Below are positions 1 to 10,807 of a DNA stretch of 64,000 nt, piece by piece (position 1 is the stretch's first letter; every line of letters begins with the position of its first letter). The stretch covers positions 62,001-126,000 of the forward strand of contig WGMI01000003.1 in NCBI GenBank assembly GCA_016125155.1. Direction: 5' to 3'. The position numbers were made by a program, and so were the translations under genes. Source of the DNA: a bacterium (lineage in GTDB: Bacteria; Bacteroidota; Bacteroidia; Flavobacteriales; Schleiferiaceae). Under the pieces are notes generated by a model, which worked only from the letters and a program-made list of their open reading frames with translations, did not search any database and was not told the DNA's origin.

Positions 1-378
1 CGCGTGGTCAACATCATCAGCACCTCGGTCAAACAGCCCTTGCCCGGCTTGGGTGTATCGAACACCGTACGGGCCGCCATGGGCAACTGGTGCAAGACCC
101 TGGCGACCGAATTGGCCCCATGGGGCATTACCGTCAACAACGTCTTGCCTGGGGCCACCGCGACCGAACGTCTCGTGGGCATCGTCCAAAATAGGGCGGC
201 CAAGTCGGGCGCAAGTCCAGACGACGTAGAACGCGAAATGCGGGCCGAAATCCCTCTGGGGCGCTTCGCTGAACCCTCAGAAATTGCTGCCGCGGTCGCC
301 TTTTTGTGCAGCCCTGCCGCCGCCTACATCACAGGCATCAACCTACCCGTCGACGGAGGGCGCACGGCCTCGCTCTGA
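1..378 (+). CDS. SDR family oxidoreductase, C-terminal part (5' end outside window)
   Basis: Translation has the SDR C-terminal pattern (AxxNWCKTLATELAPWGITVNNVLPGATATERL ... SPAAAYITGINLPVDGG). Confidence 0.85.
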   Translation, partial: RVVNIISTSVKQPLPGLGVSNTVRAAMGNWCKTLATELAPWGITVNNVLPGATATERLVGIVQNRAAKSGASPDDVEREMRAEIPLGRFAEPSEIAAAVAFLCSPAAAYITGINLPVDGGRTASL

Positions 379-380
379 GC

Positions 381-974
381 TCAAAACCACAAGGCAAAGG
401 CCACACAGCCCATACTCGCCAACCAGCCCACGAGGAGCTCTATGCCGGTATGCGCCTTGAGCTCGGCCCGGGCCCAAGCCACCACAGCCGCCGCAAACAT
501 CAAACCGACCAATCCCGATATAGGGTTGAAGCTGTGCCGGGTCGATTCCACCCACCACAAGGCCTGGAGGGTGCCTACCCCCGCCATGTGTACGCTTGCC
601 TTGAGCAAGGGCAAGAGCGCGGCAAACAAGGCCAGGCAGAGTCCTATGCCCAAAAACCAGTCGGGGATATCGCTTTGGTGGCCTTTCCAGCGCAGCAACA
701 GAGCCACAACCACCTGGGTGGCCGCTGCCACGACCAGCGGTATGCGCCGATCGCGGGCCACGCCCATATGGATGGACTCGATGCGACCGGTCTGTTTGAG
801 CCAGAGCATGACCGCCAGCGGAATGCCCAAACTCAGGACAAAAACCCCGGCAAACTCCCCTCCGGTCAGATTCTGATCAGACGTGGACTGCAGCTGCATC
901 AACACCAAACAGCCGAGGAGCGGAGCCAGGACCGGATGTACGATGCCCGATATGATCAGGGCGAGTTGCTTCAT
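381..974 (-). CDS. PAP2-superfamily-like integral membrane protein
   Basis: Hydrophobic 197-aa ORF starting in the 4-nt overlap with the rpoN stop; conserved Bacteroidota neighbour of rpoN. Confidence 0.5.
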   Translation of the reverse strand: MKQLALIISGIVHPVLAPLLGCLVLMQLQSTSDQNLTGGEFAGVFVLSLGIPLAVMLWLKQTGRIESIHMGVARDRRIPLVVAAATQVVVALLLRWKGHQSDIPDWFLGIGLCLALFAALLPLLKASVHMAGVGTLQALWWVESTRHSFNPISGLVGLMFAAAVVAWARAELKAHTGIELLVGWLASMGCVAFALWF

Positions 975-2422
975 AGTTCTTTCCGCATCCGGGCCGTGGA
1001 AATGCCCAGTTGTTCTCGGTATTTGGCCACGGTGCGCCGGGCGATGGGGTAGCCCTTTTCGTGCAGCAATTCCATCAGTTTTTCATCGGTGAGCGGTCGG
1101 CGTTTGTCCTCGGCCCCGATGAGTTCCTCTAAGATCGATTTTATTTCGCGCGTAGATACCTCCTCGCCTTGTTCGTTGGTCATCGACTCGCTGAACAAAT
1201 CCTTGATGAGAAAACTGCCGTAGGGGGTTTGGACGTATTTGTTGCTCGCCACCCGGCTCACGGTGCTGATGTCCAGACCCGTGGCCTCGGCAATGTCCTT
1301 GAGAATCATCGGCTCCAGATCGCGTTCGTCTCCCGAGAGCAAATAAGCCTGTTGTTTCTCGACAATGGCCCCCATCACCATCAGCAGGGTTTGTTGACGC
1401 TGTTTGATGGCATCGATAAACCACCGGGCTGAATCGATTTTTTGCTTGACAAACAACACCGCTTCCTTTTGCTCGCGGCTCTTGCTCTGACTCGCCTTGT
1501 AGGTTTCGAGCATTTCGCGGTATACTCGGCTCACGTTGAGCTCGGGGGCGTTGCGCCCGTTGAGCGAGAGTTCTAAGGTTCCGTCGGTGAGTTGAATGAG
1601 AAAATCGGGCACCACCACCTGATCGGGTTGACGCCCCCCGGAGTCGGTGCTGTTTCCGGGTTTGGGGTTGAGCTTGCCAATTTCCGCCAACGCTTCGCGC
1701 AGCGCCGCTTCGTCGCAGGAGAGGCGATCCATGATGCGGTCGTAGTGTTTGCGGACAAATTCTTCGAAGTAATCCGTCAAGATGATCGAGGCCAAGGCAA
1801 CGCTTTCGTTTCTCGGTTTTCGGTTGATTTGCAGCAAGAGGCACTCGCGCAAATCGCGGGCGCCAATGCCCGCCGGCTCGAGGCTCTGAATGGCCTCCAA
1901 AACCAATTCGAGTTGTTCGAGCGAGGTGTCCACATTGGCCGAAAACGCCAGGTCGTCGACCACGGCCTCGAGCTCGCGCCGCAAATAGCCGTCTTCGTCC
2001 AGATTGCCCACCAGGTACTCGGCCAGTTGCCGGCTCCGTTCGTCGAGCGAGAGCATGCCGATTTGGGAGCGCAGGGCCTCGTAAAACCCGATGCCCTCGC
2101 TGAGCGGGGATTCGTGTCCTTCGTCTTCGGCCGCGTAGTTGTTGCTCTTGACCCGGTAGTCGGGAATTTCGTCGTCGCTGAGGTACTCGTCGATGTTGAT
2201 GTCGTCGGCCTCGATATGGGTGCTGTCTTCTCCGTCGAATTCGAGGGCGTTCTGCTCTTCGTCCCTCAGGTCTTCGCCTTCTTCGAGGGCCGGGTTTTCT
2301 TCGAGTTCTTCCTGGATGCGCTCTTCGAGGGCCAACGTAGGCAACTGCACCAGCTTCATCAGCTGAATTTGCTGAGGGCTGAGCCGCTGGCTGAGTTTTT
2401 GGCTGAGGGACTGCTTGAGCAT
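971..2422 (-). CDS. rpoN: RNA polymerase sigma-54 factor
   Basis: MLKQSLSQKLSQRLSPQQIQLMKLVQLPTLALEERIQEELEENPAL N-terminus and ARRTVAKYREQLGI RpoN box; start trimmed from the longer ORF. Confidence 0.96.
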   Translation of the reverse strand: MLKQSLSQKLSQRLSPQQIQLMKLVQLPTLALEERIQEELEENPALEEGEDLRDEEQNALEFDGEDSTHIEADDINIDEYLSDDEIPDYRVKSNNYAAEDEGHESPLSEGIGFYEALRSQIGMLSLDERSRQLAEYLVGNLDEDGYLRRELEAVVDDLAFSANVDTSLEQLELVLEAIQSLEPAGIGARDLRECLLLQINRKPRNESVALASIILTDYFEEFVRKHYDRIMDRLSCDEAALREALAEIGKLNPKPGNSTDSGGRQPDQVVVPDFLIQLTDGTLELSLNGRNAPELNVSRVYREMLETYKASQSKSREQKEAVLFVKQKIDSARWFIDAIKQRQQTLLMVMGAIVEKQQAYLLSGDERDLEPMILKDIAEATGLDISTVSRVASNKYVQTPYGSFLIKDLFSESMTNEQGEEVSTREIKSILEELIGAEDKRRPLTDEKLMELLHEKGYPIARRTVAKYREQLGISTARMRKEL

Positions 2423-2438
2423 GAATCCGGGTTCCGGT

Positions 2439-3875
2439 TCAGAATTCGGCGTTGCCGGGGGTTCTGGGGAAGGGGATAACGTCTCGGATGTTCGACATTC
2501 CACTCGCAAAGAGCACGAGCCGCTCGAACCCGAGCCCGAATCCGCTGTGCGGACAGCTTCCGTATTTGCGGGTATCGAGATACCACCAGAGCGAGGCTTC
2601 GGGAATGTGGAACTGCTCCATTTTGGCGCTCAACACCCCGAGGCGCTCCTCGCGCTGAGATCCTCCGATGATTTCCCCAATGCCCGGAAACAGAACGTCC
2701 ATGGCGCGGACGGTCTTTCCGTCTTCGTTGAGCCGCATATAGAAGGCCTTGATGTTGGCCGGATAGTCATAGAGGATGACGGGTTTGCCGAAGTGCTTTT
2801 CGACCAAATAGCGCTCGTGTTCGCTCTGCAAATCGACCCCCCATCCTTCAACCGGATACTGGAATTTTCCCTTTCGATTGGGTGGCGATTGCCGGAGAAT
2901 TTCGATGGCTTCGGTATAGCTCACCCGTTCGAAGTCGTTGTTGACCACGAACTTGAGCTTCTCGATCAAACCCATCGGGGCCCGTTGGTCCGCGGGTTTT
3001 TGACGGTCTTCTTCCGCCTGACGCTGGTCGAGCAGGGCCAATTCGTCTGCGCAATACTCGAGTGCATCCCGAAGGACGTATTGAACAAACTCCTGTGCCA
3101 GCCCCATCAGCTCGGGCAATTCGGCAAAGGCTACTTCGGGTTCAATCATCCAAAACTCGGCCAAATGCCGGGCGGTGTTCGAGTTTTCTGCCCGGAAGGT
3201 GGGCCCAAACGTATACACCTTGCTCAGCGCCATGGCAAACAGTTCGGCTTCGAGCTGGCCCGAAACCGTCAAATTGGTTTCGCGTTCAAAAAAGTCTTGG
3301 GAAAAGTCGGGGTGACCCTCATCCGTTTGGGCTGTATGCCCCGGGGGCAGGGTGGTGACCCGAAACATCTCGCCCGCCCCTTCGGCATCGCTGCCTGTAA
3401 TAATGGGCGTATGGATCCAGAAAAAGCCGCGCTCGTCAAAAAACCGGTGCACCGCCGAGGCCAGCCGGTGGCGGAGCCGAAAAACCGCCCCAAACGTCTG
3501 GGTGCGCGGGCGCAAATGCGCAATCTCTCTGAGAAATTCCAGCGAATGTTTCTTGGGTTGAAGCGGATACTTTTCGGCATCGCTGTCGCCCAAGACCTCC
3601 AACCGATCTACCTGCAATTCGAATTTTTGACCCGAAGCGGGCGACTCGGTCAAGCGGCCTTCGACCTCCAAACACGCCCCCGTAGCGACGCGCCGCAGCA
3701 GCTCTGGATCGAATTGGGTGTGGTCTACCACGGCCTGGAGCAGCGATGCCGTGCTCCCATCGCTCAGGCTGATAAAGCGGTCGTTGCGGAAGGTGCGCAC
3801 CCAGGCGCGCACAACAAGGCGCTCTCCCATAGGGGGGTCGCGGTGAATACTCCGAATGTCTGGGCTGAGAATCAT
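2439..3875 (-). CDS. asnS: asparaginyl-tRNA synthetase
   Basis: Class II aaRS motifs ([55 protein letters not shown]); start placed at MILSPDIRS. Confidence 0.95.
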   Translation of the reverse strand: MILSPDIRSIHRDPPMGERLVVRAWVRTFRNDRFISLSDGSTASLLQAVVDHTQFDPELLRRVATGACLEVEGRLTESPASGQKFELQVDRLEVLGDSDAEKYPLQPKKHSLEFLREIAHLRPRTQTFGAVFRLRHRLASAVHRFFDERGFFWIHTPIITGSDAEGAGEMFRVTTLPPGHTAQTDEGHPDFSQDFFERETNLTVSGQLEAELFAMALSKVYTFGPTFRAENSNTARHLAEFWMIEPEVAFAELPELMGLAQEFVQYVLRDALEYCADELALLDQRQAEEDRQKPADQRAPMGLIEKLKFVVNNDFERVSYTEAIEILRQSPPNRKGKFQYPVEGWGVDLQSEHERYLVEKHFGKPVILYDYPANIKAFYMRLNEDGKTVRAMDVLFPGIGEIIGGSQREERLGVLSAKMEQFHIPEASLWWYLDTRKYGSCPHSGFGLGFERLVLFASGMSNIRDVIPFPRTPGNAEF

Positions 3876-4048
3876 AGACAGGACGTGCGTTGCAACAAAA
3901 TTCAACGATTCCGAGCAAAACCCCGTCATTTTTTGAAGTTTCGTGCGAAAAATACCGGAATCATTGCGTGAGCCCGAAACACAATTTATTGATATATAGT
4001 CATATACACGGGGGGCTTTGTCCTCATCAAAAACTTTACCAAAAATAA

Positions 4049-4078
4049 TGGAAACTATTCGCTTCAAAATAGTTTCCA
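4049..4078. promoter_or_regulatory. Perfect inverted repeat TGGAAACTATT-N8-AATAGTTTCCA, candidate TetR-family operator
   Basis: 11-nt arms exactly reverse-complementary; about 31 nt upstream of the TetR start and just upstream of a TACTTTTG -7-like box. Confidence 0.75.
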
Positions 4079-4093
4079 CCAAAGGTTGCGCTG

Positions 4094-4101
4094 TACTTTT
4101 G
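4094..4101 (+). promoter_or_regulatory. Bacteroidota -7-like box TACTTTTG
   Basis: Matches TAnnTTTG; 7 nt before the TTG start of the TetR ORF. Confidence 0.45.
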
Positions 4102-4108
4102 CCGCGCT

Positions 4109-4732
4109 TTGGAAGAAACCTCGACCCGGAAAGACTTGCTCGACAGCGCAATCGCGCTCTTTACCCGCTTTGGAATCAAGGGGGTAACCATGGACGATTT
4201 GGCCCGCGAACTGAGCATCAGCAAAAAGACAATCTACAAATTCGTCTGCAACAAAAACGAATTGGTTCAATTGTGCTGTGCGCATTCGGTCGACCGCATT
4301 TCGGCCGATGTATTTCGCATTCAAACGGAATCCGACAACGCGTTCGATGAATTGCTCCGCATCGATGGTATGGTGCGGGAACACCTCCGGATCCAGCTCC
4401 ACCAGCTCGAACACCAGCTGAGCCGCTACTATCCGCGGACGCACCGCAGGCTCAACGAAGAGCGCAGGAGGATGGTGCTCGACTTTAACCGCCGCAATTT
4501 GAAACGCGGGATCGAAGAAGGACTGTACCGGGCCGACATCGACATCGAGATTGTGGCACACATCTACTTGGGCAAAATGCAAATGCTGAAAGAGGAATCG
4601 GTGCGTCAAACCGACGAATCGGCGCTGATGCACTTGCTCGACGAAGCACTCAAATACCACCTCAGAGCCATTGTGTCCGAAGCCGGGCTCCGCTTTTTAG
4701 AAGAACAACAACTCATCAAATCCCCCCACTAA
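4109..4732 (+). CDS. TetR/AcrR family transcriptional regulator
   Basis: N-terminal [49 protein letters not shown] start. Confidence 0.93.
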   Translation: MEETSTRKDLLDSAIALFTRFGIKGVTMDDLARELSISKKTIYKFVCNKNELVQLCCAHSVDRISADVFRIQTESDNAFDELLRIDGMVREHLRIQLHQLEHQLSRYYPRTHRRLNEERRRMVLDFNRRNLKRGIEEGLYRADIDIEIVAHIYLGKMQMLKEESVRQTDESALMHLLDEALKYHLRAIVSEAGLRFLEEQQLIKSPH

Positions 4733-4735
4733 ACC

Positions 4736-6091
4736 ATGCGACGCACCCTTCTTGCAGTTGCGGCACTCGCCCCGATCTGGCTTCTGGGACAGGCCGAAGA
4801 ACCGATCCCGCGGAGCTTCGACCTGCTGCAGGCCCAGCAATACGCTGCCGAACACAGCTATCTGGTCCAAAACAGTGCGCTCGAAATCGAAAAGGCCCAA
4901 AAACAATTGTGGGAAATCACCTCGATCGGTCTGCCTCAGGTCAGCGCCTCGGCCGATTACTCGTACAGTCCCAAATTGGCCCAGCAGCCCATTCCGGCCG
5001 AGTTTTTCGGGGGCGAACCCGGCACCTTTCAAACCGTGGCCTTCGGTACGACCCACAGCAGCCAAGCCGGGATTCAGCTCAATCAACTCATTTTTGACGG
5101 CACCTACTTGCTCGCGGTCAAAGGATCGGCTTTGTACAAGAAGATCAAAGCCGACGAGCACAACCGCAACCGCATCGACGTGCGCGATCAGGTTGCTCAG
5201 GCCTACTACAACGTCAAGCTGTCGGACGAGGCCGAAAAAATTCTCGAAGACAACCTCGAGGCACTTACCCAGAACCTGACCGAGGTGCAGGCGCTGTTCA
5301 AGGCGGGCTTTCTCGAAGAACAAGACGCCGACCAACTCGAATACCTCGTCAACGGGTTGAGACTCGATTTGGAAAACACCCGCCGAAGCCGGGAGGTGGC
5401 GCTCAAGGCCTTTAAAGTAACCATTGGCTTCCCCATGGACAGCGCGCTGGTGCTGACCCAGACCCTCGAATCGCTGTACTACCAAAACGTCGATGGCCAA
5501 CCCGTCCTCGAACAGGCGTTTCAGCCCGAGAACCACATCGACTACAGGATCATCGAAAACCAGGCGGCCGGGGCCGATCTTCAGGTCAAGCAAAAACAGT
5601 GGTCGTATGCCCCGACCATCAACGGTTTTCTCAACCACAACCAGAACAACTTTTCGAACGACAATTTCAATTTGTTCGACTACGACACCTACTGGATTCC
5701 TTCCACCATTATGGGATTCGGGGTCAAACTGCCCTTGTTCACCAGCGGAGCGCGCTGGGCTCAGGTCGGGCAGGCCAAAATTGCCCGTCAGCAGGCCGAA
5801 GTGGCCAAAACCCAGGTGGGTGAATCGCTACAGCTCGAATACGAGCAGGCCAAAAGCGAATACCTCTACGCCACCGACAAGCTCAGAAACGAAATGAGCA
5901 ACCGCGATCTCACCAAGCGCATTCGCGACCGGACCATGGTGAAATACAACGAAGGCGTCGGCTCCAGCCTCGACCTGACCCAAACGCAGAATCAATATCT
6001 GCAGACCGAGGGCGAATACCTGCGCTCGGTTCTGTCTCTACTCAATGCCAAATCGCGTCTCGACAAAGTACTCGGCAACTACAATCCCTAA
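4736..6091 (+). CDS. TolC family outer membrane efflux protein
   Basis: Signal peptide and TolC repeat pattern; followed by HlyD and RND genes. Confidence 0.92.
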   Translation: MRRTLLAVAALAPIWLLGQAEEPIPRSFDLLQAQQYAAEHSYLVQNSALEIEKAQKQLWEITSIGLPQVSASADYSYSPKLAQQPIPAEFFGGEPGTFQTVAFGTTHSSQAGIQLNQLIFDGTYLLAVKGSALYKKIKADEHNRNRIDVRDQVAQAYYNVKLSDEAEKILEDNLEALTQNLTEVQALFKAGFLEEQDADQLEYLVNGLRLDLENTRRSREVALKAFKVTIGFPMDSALVLTQTLESLYYQNVDGQPVLEQAFQPENHIDYRIIENQAAGADLQVKQKQWSYAPTINGFLNHNQNNFSNDNFNLFDYDTYWIPSTIMGFGVKLPLFTSGARWAQVGQAKIARQQAEVAKTQVGESLQLEYEQAKSEYLYATDKLRNEMSNRDLTKRIRDRTMVKYNEGVGSSLDLTQTQNQYLQTEGEYLRSVLSLLNAKSRLDKVLGNYNP

Positions 6092-6094
6092 CCC

Positions 6095-7243
6095 ATGAAC
6101 CCCACCGTGCGCATCTTCCACTCCCTCACTGCCTTTGCCCTGCTCGCCGCCTGCAGTGCCAAACAACCCACCGATGAGCTGTCTAAACTCCGCAAGGAAA
6201 AAGACTCTCTGGAAACCGTCAAAACCAAGATCAACCAAAAGCTCGCGGTCATCGACGGCAAGATTGCCAAATTGGATACCACCCGAAAATTCGCCTTGGT
6301 TACGACCCTCCAGCCCGAAAAAGGCGCCTTCAACCACTTTGTCAGTGCCTTGGGCGAAGTCAAATCCGACAAAAACGTACTTCTGCTCGCCGAGGCCAGC
6401 GGAACCATTGAATCGGTGCCGGTCAAGGTAGGTGACTACGTCCGCCAAGGGCAATTGCTCGTTTCCGTCGATGCTGCCGTGGTCGAGCGCAACATCGACG
6501 AGGTGCGCGTCCAGCTCGATTTGGCCAAGACGATCTACGCCAAGCGCGAGGCGCTCTGGAAGCAAAACATCGGCTCGGAAGTCGAATACCTCCAGGCCAA
6601 AAACAACAAAGAATCGCTCGAAACCCGGCTCAAGACCCTCGAATCTCAGTTGGCCATGAGCCGGCTCAAAGCCCCCTTTGATGGGTATGTAGACGAGCTC
6701 CAGGCGCGGGTAGGCGAAATGGCCAGCCCCGCGAGTCCTTTGGTCCGGTTGGTATCGCTTCGCGAAGTGTATATCGAGGCCGATTTGAGCGAGAGCTACC
6801 TGAAAAAAGTGCGCAAGGGCAGCCCGGTGGTGGCCAAGTTCCCCGCTCTGGGCACCCAGCTCGACGCCACGGTGAGCCAGGTGAGCAGCTTTATCAAACC
6901 CGAAAACCGCACCTTCCGCATCCGCATCGATCTGAAGAACGCCGGAGAGGAATACAAGCCCAACCTGATCGCCAATCTGGAGGTGCGCGACTACGCGAGC
7001 TCAGAGGCCATTTCCGTACCGAACAGGGTCATTCAGCAAGCCCCAGATGGCCGCAGCTACGTCTACACAGTCACCATGGCTCCCGATGGAAGCAAGGGTA
7101 GGGCCGAACGGGTCTACATCGAGATCGGACAGACCGCGAACAACTTCACCGAAGTACTGAGCGGGCTCAAGGGCGATGAGTACATCGTGGACAAGGGCGC
7201 GCGCAGCATCAAGGACCAGGAGACCGTAGCCATTCAAGCCTGA
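6095..7243 (+). CDS. RND efflux periplasmic adaptor subunit (HlyD/MFP family)
   Basis: Lipobox (LLAACS), coiled coil, biotinyl-lipoyl-like and beta-barrel segments. Confidence 0.92.
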   Translation: MNPTVRIFHSLTAFALLAACSAKQPTDELSKLRKEKDSLETVKTKINQKLAVIDGKIAKLDTTRKFALVTTLQPEKGAFNHFVSALGEVKSDKNVLLLAEASGTIESVPVKVGDYVRQGQLLVSVDAAVVERNIDEVRVQLDLAKTIYAKREALWKQNIGSEVEYLQAKNNKESLETRLKTLESQLAMSRLKAPFDGYVDELQARVGEMASPASPLVRLVSLREVYIEADLSESYLKKVRKGSPVVAKFPALGTQLDATVSQVSSFIKPENRTFRIRIDLKNAGEEYKPNLIANLEVRDYASSEAISVPNRVIQQAPDGRSYVYTVTMAPDGSKGRAERVYIEIGQTANNFTEVLSGLKGDEYIVDKGARSIKDQETVAIQA

Positions 7244-7251
7244 ACACTTCC

Positions 7252-10200
7252 ATGAGTTCCCCTGACAATTCCACTCAATTCAACGAATTCGGTCTGAGCA
7301 GTTGGGCCATTGCCAACCGCTCAACCGTTCTCGTACTGACCGCCATTATTCTGATCGCCGGTTTGGTATCCTACCGGAGCATGCCGGCAGAAGCCTTTCC
7401 CGAAATCGTGACCCCCGAAATCTACGTGGGCACAGCCTATCCGGGAAACAGTCCGCTGGACATGGAAAAACTCGTTACCCGTCCGCTCGAAAAAGAGATC
7501 AACGGGATTACGGGCATCGACAAAATCCTCTCGACCAGCGTTCAAGGCTATTCGACCATCCAGGTCAAGTTCAACTTCGACGTATCGCCCGAAGACGCGT
7601 TGCGCAAGGTGAAAGACAAGGTCGACATCGCGCGGAGCGACCCCGATTTTCCCAAAGACCTTCCCGCCGATCCGAATGTCTTTGAGATGAACTTCAGCGA
7701 GTTGACCCCGGTGTTGAACCTCAACCTGAGCGGGGATTTTACCTCGGATCAACTCAAAGCCTACGGGGAATACCTCGAAGACGAAATCGAAGGATTGACC
7801 GAAATCACCAAGGTGGACATTCGGGGCGTAGACGACAAGGAAGTGCGCGTTCAGCTCGATATGAACAAGATGCAGGCGCTCGAAATGAGTTTCGACGATG
7901 TGGCCGGGGCTTTGTCGTCGGAAAACGTCTCGATTTCCGGAGGCGATTTGCTCGTGGAGGGCTTCCGCCGCAACGTTCGCATCGACGGGGAGTTCAAAAC
8001 GCCGGAAGAATTGGCCTCGACCATTGTGAAAAACGAAAAAGCGCAGGTGGTGTACCTCCGCGACATCGCTACGGTCGAATTTGCCGAAAAAGAGAAAGAG
8101 AGTTTTGCCCGCGAATACACCCAACCCGTGGTGATGCTCGACGTCTACAAGCGCTCGGGCGAAAACCTCATCAATGCTTCGGCCAAAATTGACCGGATTC
8201 TTGAAGACGCCAAGGAAAATGTCTTCCCAGACAACCTGAACATCTCCAAAACCAACGACCAGAGCGATCAGACGCGGAACCAAATCGGCGAGTTGGAAAA
8301 CTCGATCTATTTCGGGGTCTTGTTGGTGGTGCTCGTATTGATGTTCTTCCTCGGTTTGCGCAATGCGCTGTTTGTGGGCATCGCCATCCCGCTTTCGATG
8401 CTGATGTCGTTCATCATCTTGGCCTCGATGGGGATTACGCTCAACACCATGGTGTTGTTCTCCCTCGTCATGGCGCTTGGGATGCTCGTGGACAACGGGA
8501 TTGTGACGGTCGAAAACATCTACCGACTCACCGCTTCGGGGATGAATCTCAAAGACGCCGCCCGCTATGGGGTGGGCGAAATTGCCTGGCCGATTATTGC
8601 CTCAACTGCCACCACGGTGGCAGCGTTCGTGCCTTTGGCCTTTTGGCCCGGCATTTTCGGAGAATTTATGAAGTACCTGCCGCTGACGCTGATCGCCGTA
8701 CTCAGCTCTTCTCTGTTTGTAGCACTGGTGATCAACCCCGTACTCGCCTCGATATACATGAAGGTGGTTGAAGAAGAGCCCAAGGTGCGCCGGGTCCACA
8801 TCATCGCCATGGTTTCCATCGGTTTGGGGGTATTGCTCACGTTTGTACAGCCCGCTTTGGGCAATCTGGCCTTCGTGGTGGGCCTTTGGACCTTGCTCTA
8901 CCACTATGCCATTCGGCATTGGATTCAAAGTTTCCAATACAACGTCTTGCCCCGGCTCGAAAATGCCTACGAACGGACCTTGCGCTTTGCGCTCAAAGAC
9001 CGGAATGCCTCCCGCTTTTTGCTCGGAGCCGTGGGCATGCTGATGCTTTCGTTCGTACTGCTTGGGGTATTCCCACCCAAGACCCTGTTTTTCCCGGCCA
9101 ACCAGCCCAATTTGGCCAACGTCTACATCGAACTCCCGATTGGGACGGACATTCTCGAAACCGACAAGGTGACCCGGGAAATGGAGCAAAAAGTGCTCAA
9201 GGCCATCGAGAAATACGAGGTTGAACAAGATGGGGTCCGGAAGAACAGCATGGTGAAGTCGGTCATCGCCCAGGTGGGTGAGGGTACCAGCGACCCAAAC
9301 CAAGGCCCTTCGATGGCGCAAACCCCACACAAGGCGCGGATTGCGGTTTCTTTCGTCGAATTCAAATACCGCAATGGCATCCAAAGCCAAGATGTACTCG
9401 AGGAGATTCGCGCTGCGGTGGCCGATTATCCAGGGGCCCAAATCACCGTAGCCAAAGACGAAAACGGACCTCCGGCGGGTGCCCCGATCAACCTCGAACT
9501 CAAGGGCGAGGACTATGAACTGTTGTTGGCCGAGGCCGAAAAGATCCGCGGGTTTATCGACGAGGGCGGGATCAGCGGCATCGAAGAACTCAAACTCGAT
9601 GTGGAACAGGGCAAACCCGAAATGCCCATTGTGATCGACCGGGCCAAAGCCCGTATGCTGGGGGTCTCTACGGCCCAAATCGGAGACGCTTTGCGCACCG
9701 CGCTCTTTGGCCGCGAAGTGTCGACGTACAAAGAGGGCGAAGACGACTACCCGATCAACATCCGCTTTTCCGATCAATACCGGTACGACCGGGAGGCTTT
9801 GATGAATCAACGGATCACCTTCCGCGATCAGGCCTCGGGCAAAATCAAGCAAGTTCCGATTTCGTCGGTGGCCGGATCCGAGCGCAGTTCCACGTTTAGC
9901 GCAGTCAAGCGCAACGAACTGGACCGGGTCATTACAATCTATTCCGGGGTGCTGTCTACCGCCAACCCCACCGAGGTGGTCAACGCCATCAAGCGGCGCA
10001 TGGAAGACTACAACTTGCCCGCGGGGATATCGCTGAGCTATACGGGCGAACAGGAAGAACAGGCCAAGCAGATGGCATTTTTGAGCACGGCGTTTATGAT
10101 TGCCGCGTTTATGGTCTTCTTGATTATGGTGGCCCAGTTCAACTCCGCTTCGGCCCCCGTAGTCATTATGGTCTCGGTGGTCTTGAGCTTGATGGGGGTC

Positions 10201-10740
10201 TTTCTCGGCCTCGTGATTTTCCGGATGGAATTTGTGATTATGATGACCATGATCGGCATTATATCGCTGGCCGGGGTGGTGGTGAACAACGCCATCGTTC
10301 TGATCGACTATTCAAACCAGCTCTTCGATCGGCGCAAAGCCGAACTGGGGTTGAGCGAAGACGATATGCTCTCGATTCCCGAGATCTACGAGTGCTTGGT
10401 GTTGGCGGGCAAAACCCGTTTGCGTCCGGTATTGCTCACGGCCATTACGACCGTGCTCGGTTTGATTCCGCTCGCCATTGGACTCAACATCGACTTTGTC
10501 ACCCTGTTTGCAGAATACAACCCCAACATCTACATCGGAGGCGACAACGTCATCTTCTGGGGACCCATGTCGTGGGCCATTATTTTCGGTCTCACGGTGG
10601 CCACCTTCCTCACCTTGGTCATAATTCCCGCCATGTACTTGCTCATACAAAAGCTCAAACACTGGAGGTACCGCAGCCGCTTGCGCGCCGCTGCCCGCTT
10701 CGCCTCTGCGACCCCTAAACCCGACCCCGGTTTGGTGTAA
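7252..10740 (+). CDS. RND family efflux permease (AcrB/MexB-like)
   Basis: 1162 aa; N-terminal TM, porter domains, GMLVDNGIVTVENI and GVVVNNAIVLIDY motifs. Confidence 0.96.
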   Translation: MSSPDNSTQFNEFGLSSWAIANRSTVLVLTAIILIAGLVSYRSMPAEAFPEIVTPEIYVGTAYPGNSPLDMEKLVTRPLEKEINGITGIDKILSTSVQGYSTIQVKFNFDVSPEDALRKVKDKVDIARSDPDFPKDLPADPNVFEMNFSELTPVLNLNLSGDFTSDQLKAYGEYLEDEIEGLTEITKVDIRGVDDKEVRVQLDMNKMQALEMSFDDVAGALSSENVSISGGDLLVEGFRRNVRIDGEFKTPEELASTIVKNEKAQVVYLRDIATVEFAEKEKESFAREYTQPVVMLDVYKRSGENLINASAKIDRILEDAKENVFPDNLNISKTNDQSDQTRNQIGELENSIYFGVLLVVLVLMFFLGLRNALFVGIAIPLSMLMSFIILASMGITLNTMVLFSLVMALGMLVDNGIVTVENIYRLTASGMNLKDAARYGVGEIAWPIIASTATTVAAFVPLAFWPGIFGEFMKYLPLTLIAVLSSSLFVALVINPVLASIYMKVVEEEPKVRRVHIIAMVSIGLGVLLTFVQPALGNLAFVVGLWTLLYHYAIRHWIQSFQYNVLPRLENAYERTLRFALKDRNASRFLLGAVGMLMLSFVLLGVFPPKTLFFPANQPNLANVYIELPIGTDILETDKVTREMEQKVLKAIEKYEVEQDGVRKNSMVKSVIAQVGEGTSDPNQGPSMAQTPHKARIAVSFVEFKYRNGIQSQDVLEEIRAAVADYPGAQITVAKDENGPPAGAPINLELKGEDYELLLAEAEKIRGFIDEGGISGIEELKLDVEQGKPEMPIVIDRAKARMLGVSTAQIGDALRTALFGREVSTYKEGEDDYPINIRFSDQYRYDREALMNQRITFRDQASGKIKQVPISSVAGSERSSTFSAVKRNELDRVITIYSGVLSTANPTEVVNAIKRRMEDYNLPAGISLSYTGEQEEQAKQMAFLSTAFMIAAFMVFLIMVAQFNSASAPVVIMVSVVLSLMGVFLGLVIFRMEFVIMMTMIGIISLAGVVVNNAIVLIDYSNQLFDRRKAELGLSEDDMLSIPEIYECLVLAGKTRLRPVLLTAITTVLGLIPLAIGLNIDFVTLFAEYNPNIYIGGDNVIFWGPMSWAIIFGLTVATFLTLVIIPAMYLLIQKLKHWRYRSRLRAAARFASATPKPDPGLV

Positions 10741-10772
10741 TGAGCGTTTGCGCTTCGATGAACCAGGATGCT

Positions 10773-10794
10773 GCCCCGGGCCCAAACCCGGGGC
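10773..10794. other. Strong hairpin GCCCCGGG-cccaaa-CCCGGGGC between RND permease and dxs
   Basis: Perfect 8-bp GC-rich inverted repeat with 6-nt loop, 13 nt before the dxs start. Confidence 0.6.
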
Positions 10795-10807
10795 TTATCT
10801 TTCGCCC

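Noticed and set aside
306-1052. 248-aa plus-strand ORF overlapping the SDR and the PAP2-like gene
   Set aside because: His/Arg/Gln-rich out-of-frame shadow translation with no motifs.
2415-3971. 518-aa plus-strand ORF opposite asnS
   Set aside because: Shadow ORF of a high-GC gene; asnS motifs on the minus strand are unambiguous.
4697-5638. 313-aa minus-strand ORF opposite tolC
   Set aside because: Antisense shadow with low-complexity V/L/F-rich composition.
8602-9852. 416-aa minus-strand ORF within the RND permease
   Set aside because: Antisense shadow; the permease reading frame is well supported.
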